Positions 1 to 10,146 of a stretch of DNA of 64,000 nucleotides are shown here, in pieces. The DNA comes from Gnetum montanum (taxonomy: Eukaryota; Streptophyta; Gnetopsida; Gnetales; Gnetaceae). Positions within the stretch are counted from its first letter, which is position 1, and each line of letters opens with the position of its first letter. The stretch lies in contig MNCI01005202.1 in the NCBI GenBank assembly GCA_015680685.1, positions 71,031 through 135,030 of the forward strand, read 5' to 3'. Under the pieces are notes generated by a model, which worked only from the letters and a program-made list of their open reading frames with translations, was not told where the DNA came from and did not search any database. The translations under genes and the position numbers were made by a program.

Positions 1-440
1 CATGTACATTTGAAACTGACACTAGAGGTTGATCTAGGTTCATGGTTGTAGCTCAAGTTGTAAAGGGAAATTGTAAAGGTTTCCAGTTGCAAAACATAGT
101 GGACTAAGCTGAAAATACCTCTATTTCAGATAATACCACTGACTATGCTCTCCATTGCAGAGAGCTAACTACACTTTCCAGTATGAAGAGTCGATTATGC
201 TCTCCATGATAAAGAGTTGACTATGTTGTCTATGTTGGAGATGACTACTCTCCAATTGAGGACAATGTGAATTTAGCAAAATAGTGGAGAGAAGTGCAGT
301 TTTCAGTTGTTATGTGGGGTCTAAGGGGGAATGACTATAGGGTCCAATCTACATTGATGGATTAGTGGAAAACGATAGTGTAGAGAGCTCACAAAAAAAT
401 CTCAACAGAGCTTGAAAAAAGGGGTTTGACCCTCTTTCTA
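1..440. other. Flank with dispersed ACTATGCTCTCC-type motifs
   Basis: No coding frame of note. Between about 140 and 260 the motif GACTATGCTCTCCA and variants recur several times in both orientations, the same motif that forms the array at 1300-2130. The stretch at 416-440 contains a purine-rich run (GAAAAAAGGGG) that could be a polypurine tract before the LTR-like block starting near 441, but this is only positional inference. Confidence 0.4.
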
Positions 441-819
441 GTGCTAGAAAATATAATGACTAAAAACATTGATGGCTGGAACACTGAGGTCCATGGGAAC
501 ATAATTTAACTATGAATTTGTGTGAGGGCCTACTGGAGGTGAAGACAAGGTGCCCTAAAAACTCTCGTCGATCGAACAGGGACTTTCTAGATGCAATTGG
601 GGTGCAACATGGTTAGTTGCAATGCTGATGAAAAATAGTGCTAAGTGTTCAAATAGTGTCAACGGTGTTAATAGTGTTAACATTGTCAATGGGATCAAGC
701 ATAGGCAAGGTTTTTGATGAAAATAAGGATGTCAACATGTAGATATTGCCTCCTAAAGCATAGTTTTAGGTGTAGTTTTGTAGTGAAAATAGCAAAAAAA
801 TGAAAATAAAATATAAAAA

Positions 820-823
<4 letters not shown>

Positions 824-850
<27 letters not shown>

Positions 851-851
851 A
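824..851. repeat. (GA)n microsatellite
   Basis: An uninterrupted GA dinucleotide run of about 28 bases inside the left RT1 block, directly after an A-rich stretch. Confidence 0.95.
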
Positions 852-1619
852 GGAAAACATCACCTCAAATGGGGTTAAGCGTAGTTAACACCAAAAGGGG
901 TTACAAGGTACATGGTGTACAATAGGCGTAGTTGACAACATAGTTATAGTCTCGGGGGTGTTTGGCAACGAAGATTAGAATTCCATTGGGATGTCTACAT
1001 ATACTAGGTTGGCTACCATGATGTATCATTGGCTATGGTGTTTTGGTGGACTGTGATGGGCTGCGATGATTTGTAGCTTCACCAATATGCCTTTGTTTCT
1101 GTCCCAAGCACTTACAGGTTTTCCAAGTCTTTAGTTTGCTAATTTGTAAACTCTAGAATTTACCAATCCAAATTTTGCCAATCCTAAAATTTGCCAACCC
1201 TAAAAATGTTGTGGGTAAGCGTATTTATAGGCCTAGGGTTGGTGAAAAATGTGAGATGGTTGCCATGTGGTAGAGGGGATGGTTGGAACTATGCTATCAC
1301 CTAACTACACTCTCCACTAGGCTGGTAGTGTTGTGCTTTGTTGTGTTCTACTGAACTCTATGAGACTGTAAGACTATGACTATGCCTACTAACTACACAT
1401 GTATGTCAAGGAAACTACAAGGTACCTAGAAAAAATGCTATTTTGGAGACTACGCTTTGGGACTACACTCTCAACTATCTTGCATGGTTTGAGCATGGTT
1501 ACAATCTTGGGGCCAAAATGGGGATAGAAAAAAGAAGCATTTTGCTAATTACGCTTGTTGGAGGTGAGTTGGAGTTGAGCTGAGTGCCAGTGTTGCATTG
1601 TGGAGGCTACTAGAGACTA

Positions 1620-2130
1620 TTTTGGTTGACTATGCTTTGGACTGGGAGAGAGCATAGTCCCACATTTAGAAAAAATTGCAAAAAACTAGTCTCCATGCTA
1701 ACTACGCTCTCCATTGAAGGTTGACTATTCTCTAGGGTAGTGGAGAGCATAATCCCAACACTTAGAAAAAATTATAAAATTGGCATTTGCATTGACTACA
1801 CTCTCCAAGAGAGGTTGACTCTGCTCCCTACTTAGGATAAGTGTAGTCCTAACACTTGTCAACTTGTGAAAATTGGCTTTCAGTTAACTACACTCTCCAT
1901 AAGAGGCTGACTTTGCTTTGGGGTAGTGGAGAGCATAGTCTCAACACTTTGAAAAATATACAAAAAACTAGCTTTCATGTTGACTATGCTTTCCACGAGA
2001 GGCTAACTATGTTCCAAGTTGGGGTTGAGCATAGTCTCAACACATAGCCAAAACTATGAGAAAGTGGCCTTTCATGTTGACTATGCTCTAAGTTAGTGGA
2101 GATCATAGTCCCAACACTTAGATACTTAGA
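1620..2130. repeat. Tandem array of about 95-bp units with inverted motif pair
   Basis: Five to six diverged tandem units. The string CATAGTCYCAACAC recurs near 1645, 1749, 1841, 1935, 2031 and 2105, giving spacings of about 74 to 104 bases. Each unit holds GACTATGCTCTCCA and, further on, its reverse complement TGGAGAGCATAGTC, so every unit can fold on itself. The looser form of the array reaches left to about 1300, next to a minus-strand TATA-like box at 1222-1229. Confidence 0.75.
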
Positions 2131-2204
2131 CAAATTTGCAATCAAGATGTCATAGTCTAGATTTGGTGGTGTTTTAATTGAAAAAAATCCATCTTTCTAT
2201 TTTC

Positions 2205-2775
2205 TTCTTAAAATTATTATCCTTAAGGGAATGACTTAGCTAAATCTATAGATAAAAATCTTATTTTCTACATTAAGAAGTTGATGGATGAAAATCTAGG
2301 AAATTGGATTGATTACTTGCAATTTGCATTATGTATTGATCATATTAGATTTAAGAAGGCTATTAGAATGCCACATTATAACTTAGTCTATGGTTTACTC
2401 GTAAGAATTACAAATAAGATTATAAGTTTAGTTCAAATTTTGTACAAAAGTATAGCAACAAAGTCAATAAAGATAGCATTTCATGACCTTGCTCATCAAA
2501 AGAGAAGTTGAAATGGATAAAGTTCAAGATAAGTTATTAAAGAATGCTTCTCAAGTTAAAAGGTGGCTTGATAGAAAGACTTTGAAAAGAACTTTTAAAA
2601 TCAGTGATCTAGTATTATTATGGAATATGAAGAAGCCAAATAATTTTTTAGCAATATGGACTGGTCCATTTTAGATCAAGAAACAATTATCAGAAGACAC
2701 TTACAAATTATTGATGTTAGATGGGATAGAATTGTAGTTCCATATAATGTTTTATACATAAAAAATTATTTTGGA
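2205..2775 (+). pseudogene. Ty3/gypsy integrase C-terminal remnant
   Basis: Decayed end of a Ty3/gypsy polyprotein. Visible are YYPxGNDLAKS (family form YYPQGNGLAES), a region like the usual W..L..ALWADR stretch (ENLGNWIDYLQFAL), an LVYG motif, a basic region (VKRWLDRKTLKRTF), a DLVLLW box and GPF followed by a short degenerate tail. The Glu expected in the catalytic position after GN is Lys. Two frames are needed to read it (a frameshift lies near 2480-2510) and stops are present. Nothing upstream of the core is left, and its plus orientation next to a probably minus-strand LTR block points to nesting or rearrangement. It is a fragment, not a gene. Confidence 0.8.
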
Positions 2776-5157
2776 TAACTGTCCACAACTTAAATATAAA
2801 TATATAAATTAATATATGTATATAGTATAGTAATGTATATATGTAGGTAGCTATAATAATATTTAATATACATTGTAATAAGTAATAAAATTTTAGTAAT
2901 ATATATAATAAATAATCTATATATATACACACTCATATGATATTTAACCATAACATATATATTCTATACATATATTAGATGAGTCTATATAATATTATAA
3001 AACATGTACATGAATGTTTGGATTTTTCGTTGGTGGACTCTCAATACATTCCAATGTTTAGGGTAGCTTCCATGAATGTACCTTCCAAGAGAGTCTACTA
3101 AAGATGATTTTTGGGGAGAGGCTTTCATGTCCCAAGACACAGAAGTAGCTAGTTGGGAAGAACCTTAAAATTTAGTAGCTAAGGAGTTGGATGTAAAAGA
3201 AGCAAAGATAGTTGTTGAAGACAAGGGTGAAGACCAAGTTGAGCCTTCAACTAGGCAAGAAGAGGAAAGAAGAGCATTCATCACTACTGAAATCATATAT
3301 GAGAGGATTCATGAAATGAGACTCCCTAAGAGAGTTACTTTAACTATTTTGTCCCACCTACAGAATAGTTTGTGAAAGAATGTATTGTATAGTTTCCTAA
3401 GTTTTATTAGAAATGAGGTTTTTATTTCATCAAACCTTAAGTTTCATGAAATTTTTTCTCAAAAAAGATTTCTATTTCTATGTAAAAAGAAAATTTATGA
3501 ATACATGTTTATGTTTCTTAGATAGAGCATAAAAGGATGGTGAGAAATGTTGTCACATTTACACCATTTAATGGAGTAGTGTTTTATTTAAGAGATCATA
3601 ATGAAGACTAAACTACCCAATGTAGTTTCTACTAGTGATTAGAAGAAAAATTCTAGTACACAAAGAGTTAGATTATTTACTTGAGGGCAATAATATGAGG
3701 CCTAATTAAATCATGAACAGTGTTGAGGGGAAAATGAATGGGGAGTATCCTCAAGATTACACTTCAGGCTTAAGTATCTATAATGCCCGACTAGAAAAAA
3801 GAAAAAGTCTAGATTATGAAATTTATGAAAGGTTAGTGGCAAGAAAAAGCTTGCAAAATTGATATTTTTCTTGTGAAAATGTTATGATATTTCATATTGG
3901 AATTCATGCCTATAATCGGAGTACACAAGTTATTTTATTCCCTATATAGGATGGCTTTGTACAAGCCTATCAACTATTTGATATTTTAACATTTCAAGAA
4001 TGTTCTTGCCTTTAAGAAAAAGAGATAAGGTTGAAAATTCTTCCATTTAGAGTAGCTTACAAATGACATATTACTACTACTGATAGCAAGGCTACTGATA
4101 TGATAATAATAGTTCTGAGAAAAAAAATCAATCTAATATGACCATAAGAAAATAAAAATAAATAAGGATATAATATTGAAAATATTTGTATTTAGCCAAA
4201 ACTGTGCATAGACCCTATAACTTAGAGGAAAAAGCTTTAAGAATTTAAGGTTCTATGTTAACAATTGATTCATGAATAAAAACAAATGAAATTGCATCAA
4301 TAAGAAATCATAGAGAAATAAAAAAAACAAAATTCCAAGATAAGAATTACCTTAGGGCATTAAACAAAAAAAAAATTCCTATTTCAATCATCATGAATTT
4401 ATGCAAAACATATTGTCCTTAATGGCGATCAAACCATGGCAAGGGTTTGGAAGGCCGCTACTACCATGATAATGTTAAAGGTAGTGTATAAAAGAAACCC
4501 TAACTTGCATCCTGGATGACAACACGAAAATGCTTCACGATGACTCAAAGATAGATGTGGAATAGAGGACTTTTTGTGATAATGAAAATAAGCCACAAGG
4601 TGTACTGAGAAGATAGCCACCAAGGTAGTGAAGGTATATAGATGACGTCATTGCAAGAGTAGCATATTCATTGGCAGAAGGGATAGATAGCAATTATGTA
4701 GCTTTTCCTATGATATTTTCAATGGGCACTTAGGCATGAAATCTACAATTGAAAATGAAGGTGTGGTTCTGAGACTTCACCGATAGAGTTTTCCATGGCA
4801 TCTATGGCTACAGGGCAAAGACAATGATGGAATGAAGGTAAATGTCAGAACCACCTCTTGAAACAGGATGAAGGCAACGTGATCCATGGTACAATGGATG
4901 TGGCACCTATGAACCTTACAAAACAATGATACATCAAATGTGATGTATAATGACATATGGCATCAAAGATACATAGCCTTCATAACGAATATTTTCAAAA
5001 ATTAAATTACATCTACCAATTTTTAAATATAAAAAGGAGGGTAGGGTTTAAGGTTTTTGAAATATAGGATTTATAAATATCTAGCAAATTTGATTTTTGA
5101 AAAAATGAAATTTTTCATAGATAATTGTCTCTCCTTGATATTTATAGTGAGACACTT
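2776..5157. other. Unclassified AT-rich DNA
   Basis: Very AT-rich at 2760-3000, with no convincing gene. One short plus-strand frame at 3187-3375 (62 codons, Glu/Lys-rich, starting at DVKEAKIV) might be a retrotransposon polyprotein scrap, but I recognise no family in it. 4380-4960 carries short open frames without motif support. A purine-rich run, AAAAAGGAGGGTAGGG, lies near 5030. I see no RNA gene or promoter that I would defend. Confidence 0.5.
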
Positions 5158-6790
5158 GCTGTAGCGACCGAAAATGTTGGTGGCTGAAAGACATCGAGGG
5201 GTCGACTGCTGTTGACAATCTCAACCTTGAATCCATGGGAGGGCCGTGCTAGATAAAATAGAAATGAGTCATCTTGAACGGCCTGGTCGATCTGGCAGGG
5301 ACTTAGTTGGTGTTAATATAACCTTTTGTAATGTATGATTTGAGAACAAGGCTGATAGAGCAAAGTAATGCTTAAATGTAAAAGAAATAGAAAGCAGTGT
5401 AAAATGCAATAACAAGCAGGAGATAAAGTAAAAATGAAGTTAGAAAAATGCACCGCTTCGAAGCTATAACTTCACTCTGTCGAGATGGATACAATCGGTT
5501 GCACAGTGCTGAGAAGTGCAGAGATCCCGAGAGTAACCAAGACGTGTAGAGCAAGACGACTGTGCACTTGAATGTAGACTCAGGAGCTAACAATGCGAAA
5601 TGCTACTAAGATGGTAGAAAAGAGCAAAATGCCAACTGAGAATGCTAGCTGGTTACAATGTTAAATAGAAAGCTTACAATGCCAATTTTTTTGCTTGTCA
5701 GCTAACAAGATTATTAGCTGACTAAAAATGCCGAAGGAATTAGACCCTTCAAGCGTTGCTCATTTTGGTATTTATAGGACCAAGGGTACGCAAAAGATGC
5801 GATTTGGATGTCACATGCCTTGGGCTTATGTTGACCTATCTGTGCTGCATGTACCTGCATGACCATTGGGCGAGTCTACCACACCATAATTACAAGTCTA
5901 CCACGTTGTAATTGTGCTATCAGAGCAGCGGTGCAATTAGGTGAAGTGCATTGATGTAGCGTAACTGCTTGCCACGCTTTGCTATGCTTTGTAGTGTAGC
6001 ATGTTTGGTGTAGCGTAGCATCTCATTACACTGTGCTACGCTACACAGCTTAGCGTAGTGTAGTTGCCGGTTCAAAGGAAAAAGTTTGCGTTATGTCCTA
6101 CTACATGTGTTGGATCTATACATGATGGATCCTTTCACCAAAAACTCAGGACCCTTTTACAATTCCTTCTCAAGCTTTGAATTTGGATACATAGGACTTT
6201 TCAAATTGTGTAAAAAGAGATTACCTCAAGAATCTTTACGCAAGTTTGTACATTGATCATTTCTACTATATTACAACATGTTTATGATCATTCAATAAAG
6301 CATTCCATGGTCTTATAATATTTATATCTGTTATGTTTAAATCATCGCTGCAGGAGAAGACCACTGGCGATCACTAGCTTAGTTATATATTTATAATATA
6401 TATCTATAAATTGGCTGATAGAATCTTATTAGTTTACAATAAAAAGTTCTTAGTGTGCTAACTATTTTTTACATATTTGCTACGCTATGCTACACTACGT
6501 AGCATAGCATACCGTAGTAGCCATTCTTAGTCGCAAAAAACGTCACTGATCTACAAACTTTTTCTTTTACACTACGAAGCTTGCAAACTTGCTCATCCCT
6601 CCTTTGAGATGCCTTCTGTCATTTTCATAGAATTTCTACACCTCGCTGTGCCATGTAGCTTAGCATAGTGTAGTGGAAAACATGGCCTGCTTTTCGTCGA
6701 GTTCACCGCTTTTTGACGGAAGGAGACATTACTGAAGAACCTAAAGTCGGGCGAGGGGACTGACCATCTAGTCTTTTGCTACGCTATACT
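5158..6790. mobile_element. RT1 LTR-like block (right copy)
   Basis: Starts TGTAGCGACCGAAAATG, in keeping with the TG of an LTR edge, and shares landmarks with the block at 441-2140. It contains a TATA-like box (TATTTATA at 5769-5776; TATAAATA on the minus strand) and, to its right, runs rich in GCTACGCTA and its reverse complement TAGCGTAGC (about 5930-6070, 6470-6515, 6640-6685). If the array is upstream of TATA as in the other elements here, this LTR runs on the minus strand. The right edge is uncertain. No target duplication or primer site could be verified. Confidence 0.45.
5930..6685. repeat. GCTACGCTA/TAGCGTAGC inverted-motif clusters
   Basis: Three clusters (about 5930-6070, 6470-6515, 6640-6685) are built almost entirely from GCTACGCTACAC-type words and their reverse complements, for example GTGTAGCGTAGC next to GCTACGCTACAC around 6008-6050. 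The core CTACGCT is close to the CTACGCTC form of the motif in the left RT1 block. Confidence 0.7.
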
Positions 6791-7215
6791 ATGGAACTTT
6801 CTCTCTAGGGGAAATTAGAAGTATATTGGTAGAATTGTGCTCAAAATTTTTTTGCAAAATTTTATTTTTTATAAGTAATGTACTATAGGAACTATATAGG
6901 CTAAGTGACTAGACAAAATAGGAATCTCCAACAACTCACAATATTTTACAAAGATAGTTGAATTTCTTTTATGATAGCCAATTACAGTTTCACACATAAC
7001 CCAACCATTTCAACATTCACAATAGCAAACACATACTCACATTTAGTTCATTAGATAACCACTAAGTTTATTTGGAGGTATTTGGGCCTTGGTGTTGCCA
7101 AAGACTAGCAAACACCTAAACCTTATTTAAGAACACATTCAATCCTGTGACTTCCAAAGTCACAAGACTTGCAGGCCCCAACATTGATGGTTTAGTCCTA
7201 AACTATCACCAATAG
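6791..7215. other. Noncoding gap between RT1 and RT2
   Basis: AT-rich sequence with no readable frame. The RT2 polyprotein homology starts abruptly at about 7216, so the RT2 5' part (gag, protease, RT) is missing here rather than hidden by frameshifts, as far as I can see. Confidence 0.4.
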
Positions 7216-7548
7216 TTACTTGTTTTCCAAGGAATTCACCTTAATGGAAAACCAAAAAGCACTTAAATTTGTAAAATTCCAAAAGAAGTTGAGTGCAAAG
7301 CACATGAAGTGGGTTGCATTATTATAGGAGTTCAATTTTTTGTTAAAGCACAAAAGTAGGAAAGCCAATGTGGTGGCTAATGCATTATCTAGGGTACATG
7401 TTGTAAATTTTAGCATACCTCATGTGGATGGTATGGGTGATTTTTCTTCTTTGTATGAGCATGATGTTTATTTTGGATAGGTTTGGAGGAGCCTCAAAGA
7501 GTCATTGATGAATAGGATAGATTAATGGAGGGACTATCATATTCATGA

Positions 7549-7744
7549 TGAACTACTTTTTAAGAATGGAAAGGTATGTGTTCGTAATTATGATTTTAGA
7601 AAAAATATTTTGTTTCAAAAGTATTGTAGTGGTATAGTAGGTAATATGAACTACTTTTTAAGAATGGAAAGGTATGTGTTCCTAATTATGATTTTAGGAA
7701 AAATATTTTGTTTGAAAAGCATTGTCATGGTATAGTAGGTAATA
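7549..7744 (+). repeat. 98-bp tandem duplication inside RT2 integrase
   Basis: Bases 7549-7646 are repeated at 7647-7744, both starting TGAACTACTTTTTAAGAATGG. The copies differ at several positions (for example TTCGTAAT versus TTCCTAAT), so this is an old mutation rather than an assembly overlap. The unit length is not a multiple of three, so it shifts the frame just before the zinc-finger region. Confidence 0.9.
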
Positions 7745-8647
7745 TGGGCAAGGATAAATCATTGGAACTTATGGGTAGGCAATATTTTTGGCTTGGTATG
7801 ACAATAAAAGTTTCACAATTTGTGGAGTGCTTAACATGTCAGAAGTTAAAAGAAGGTAAAGGTATGAATGGACACTATATGCCTTTGCTAATTACCAAAG
7901 ATCCATGGGAAGGTATATCAATCAACTTTGTGAGTGGTATTCCAAAGAATAAGAGTGGGAACAATGCAATTTTTTTTGTAGTGGACAGGTTCTCCAAGGT
8001 AACACATTTTATTCCATATAAGAAGGTGAGTGATGCTTCTCATGTGGAAAATTTATTTTTCCAACATGTTGTGTAGTTGCATGATATTCATTTGAATATT
8101 ATTAGTGATAGAGACTTCAAGTTTACAAGTTAGTTTTGAAGGTCCCTTTGGAAGATTTTAGGAACAAATTTTAATTTTTCTACTGCATATCGTCCATAAT
8201 ATAATGGTCAAATGAAGGTGTTGAATAAATCCTTGCTAAACACATTAAGATGTCTATGTGATGGATAGCTAAATAGGTGGGAAAACTTGTTGTGTCATAT
8301 TGAATTTTTATATAATAATGCTTTTCATGTTATAATTAGTAAAAGTTCATTTGAGGTGAATTATGGATTTTGTCCAAATATGGTGGACACTTTGAAGAGC
8401 TTTGATGGTAAAGCTCAAATTAGTGCTGATTTTGTGCAAGAGATGAGGGATCTCCATGCACAAGTAAAATCAAATATTGAGAAGAAGGCCAAAGAGGGAG
8501 TCCTCAAGAGGAATGAAGGCAAGAGGAAGCCTAATTTTGCTATTGATAACTTGGTTTGGGAACACTTGAAGAAGAAGTGATTGAGAGGTGTTAACTTCTT
8601 CAAATTGAAAACTAAGAAGCTGGGCTAGGGCATTTTAAAATCAAGGG

Positions 8648-8799
8648 TAAAATCAAAGATAATGCTTTTGAGATTGATTTACCAAATGATGTTAGTATGT
8701 ATTTTGTGTTTAATGTTTCAGANCTAAAATCAAAGATAATGCTTTTGAGATTGATTTACCAAATGATGTTGGTATGTATTTTGTGTTTAATGTTTCAGA
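8648..8799. repeat. 75-bp duplication across a single N (assembly seam)
   Basis: Bases 8648-8722 are repeated at 8725-8799 with one difference seen (GTTAGTATG versus GTTGGTATG). The copies are separated by N plus two bases. The same arrangement recurs at 57638-57735. It looks like two contig ends that overlap but were joined without merging. Confidence 0.85.
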
Positions 8800-9035
8800 T
8801 CTTGTACACTATCATGGATCAGTTGATGAAGAGACCATATAGGATACCATTGATGAGTTGAAGGGGTCTATTAATTAGCCTAAGCCTTCAATGAAGATGA
8901 AGACAATCATATTCAAGAGGAGGTAAGCTTCTATCACTCGAGAAGTCAAGAGGAACAAATAGTTGGTCCATTGGGAGGATCAATCTACTAATGAGGCTAT
9001 ATGGATCCCCAAGATCAAACTTGTTGAGTGAGTGA

Positions 9036-10146
9036 TCACTTCAAGCCCTACTCTTTTTTTTCATGAGTTTACTTTTGAAAGCATAGGAGAGCTAGTGCAG
9101 AAACACCTCTTCCAATTTCCTTATACTTTGTCCTATAAGTTGTTTTCATAGGTTTCAAGCTTGAAGAAGACATGGACAAGTGTGTCTTATTAATGTATGT
9201 CTTCTTGTGTTGATTTTTGTTGATGATGATTCCTCAATGTTTTAAAATATTTCAGTGTGTTTTGGACTCAGTTTAATGAGTCTAGGGGATTCCAAGGTTC
9301 ATGGGACTTGTTAGCCATTCGAAGGTTCCAAACATAAAAAAAAGGTATTTTTGTATTTAGCCCTTATAAGTGGAATGTCATGGCTAAGATGTCCCAACTA
9401 TGTAGGTGACATCTCAAGTGGGATATCCCAGAAAAATAGCATACATTGTAGTTGAGAGCTAGGTTTTCATAGGAGACATCTTAGCAAATCTAGAGACAAC
9501 CCAAATAGATTGGAAAACTTCCAAAAGCACTAATTCCAATTTAGGAAATAGCTAGAACACGATGGAAAAAGATGGAAATAGTCAAGGAGAAGATGAAAAG
9601 GCTTGGGAAATAACTAGAAAAACCTTAGGGTTTGTTGAGGAAAGATTTCTAGGATTCTTATATTTTAGTTTTAACATAAATATTGATGTATTCATCATGG
9701 TTGATGATGATGAAGGAGAGAAAATGCACTTGAGAGTGGAGAGTTGAGCAAGAGAGAGTAGGTGAGCACATTCAGTGAAAGCAATTAGTGATTGCAAGTC
9801 CAAAAGTAGCTTGTGGTGTGTTGGTCTATGCATTCTTTTTTCTTGTATCACACTTTTGACTTGAGATCTCAGTCCCAAGTTATGGGAAAGATTTCTGTGG
9901 ATTATGTGTCACATATAGAACAACTATTGCATGGTTGTAGAGTCTCATGATTTGCAATATCATTTGAGTGTCATAGGTTTTTGGATGTTCTTGGTTTTGT
10001 AGACCCTGTTGTAATTTTCTAATAAATTAATTAAAGATAGCTAGTTTTTTTTATTTTCTAGAAAATAATTTTTATCTTTGCATAATATCTGAATTTAGTA
10101 TATGAAGGTGATTTATTTATGAAGTAAGCCTACTCCAACCCCAAGT
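9036..10146 (+). mobile_element. RT2 3' noncoding region and probable LTR
   Basis: Directly follows the chromodomain-like tail, where a chromovirus has its 3' UTR, polypurine tract and 3' LTR. It contains GACATCT-type words between 9390 and 9475 (GATGTCCC, GACATCTC, GAGACATCTT), like the arrays in RT4, and a region near 10000 (TTGTAATTTTCTAATAAATTAA) that looks like an R/U5 polyadenylation segment. RT3 integrase homology begins at about 10147, so this LTR, if real, ends there (TTGCA). I found no second copy in the window and could not fix the left edge. Confidence 0.45.

Larger units (their letters stand above)
441..2140. mobile_element. RT1 LTR-like block (left copy)
   Basis: This block resembles the block at 5158-6790 in the same orientation. 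Shared landmarks are a GATGGCTGGAACACTGAGG-like start (near 470; near 5180 in the other), a TCGATC..RCAGGGACTT string (about 570 and 5290), short repeats around AATTTGCCAA, and TATTTATAGG (1222 and 5769). The TATA-like box reads TATAAATA on the minus strand. By analogy with RT5 to RT8, where the motif array lies upstream of TATA, the block is probably minus-strand. LTR ends were not fixed to the base and no target duplication was found. It could be a solo LTR or one end of a rearranged element. Confidence 0.45.
7216..9035 (+). pseudogene. RT2 chromovirus-like pol remnant (RNase H end, integrase, chromodomain-like tail)
   Basis: 5'-truncated Ty3/gypsy pol. In order: the end of RNase H (EFTLMENQKALKFVKFQKKL, HMKW, LLKHKSRKANVVANALSRV); the integrase H2C2 finger (HCHGIVGN ... 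CLTCQKLK, about 7720-7850); the core with ISINFVSGIP, VVDRFSKVTHFIP, a second-Asp motif IISDRDFKF (about 8092-8120) and YRPXYNGQMKVLNKSL; then a FEVNYGF box, a GHFKIKGKI-like domain and a weak LVHWEDQSTNEAIWI chromodomain-like tail (about 8955-9005). The first catalytic Asp (MDFV in the family) is Asn and the catalytic Glu is Lys. Several in-frame stops, one 98-bp internal tandem duplication and one duplication next to an N break it further. The chromodomain-like tail and GPF-type domain favour a chromovirus lineage. Dead copy. Confidence 0.85.

Noticed and set aside
1620-2130. CRISPR-like regularly spaced repeat
   Set aside because: Units are diverged, repeats and spacers are not separable, and the DNA is a plant retrotransposon region; an LTR-type tandem array fits better.
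3187-3375. Possible small host gene
   Set aside because: 62 codons, no recognised domain, no start or promoter support, sitting between retrotransposon fragments; reported only as unclassified DNA.
5372-5593. 73-codon minus-strand frame with hydrophobic end
   Set aside because: Lies inside the RT1 right LTR-like block and lacks support beyond being open.
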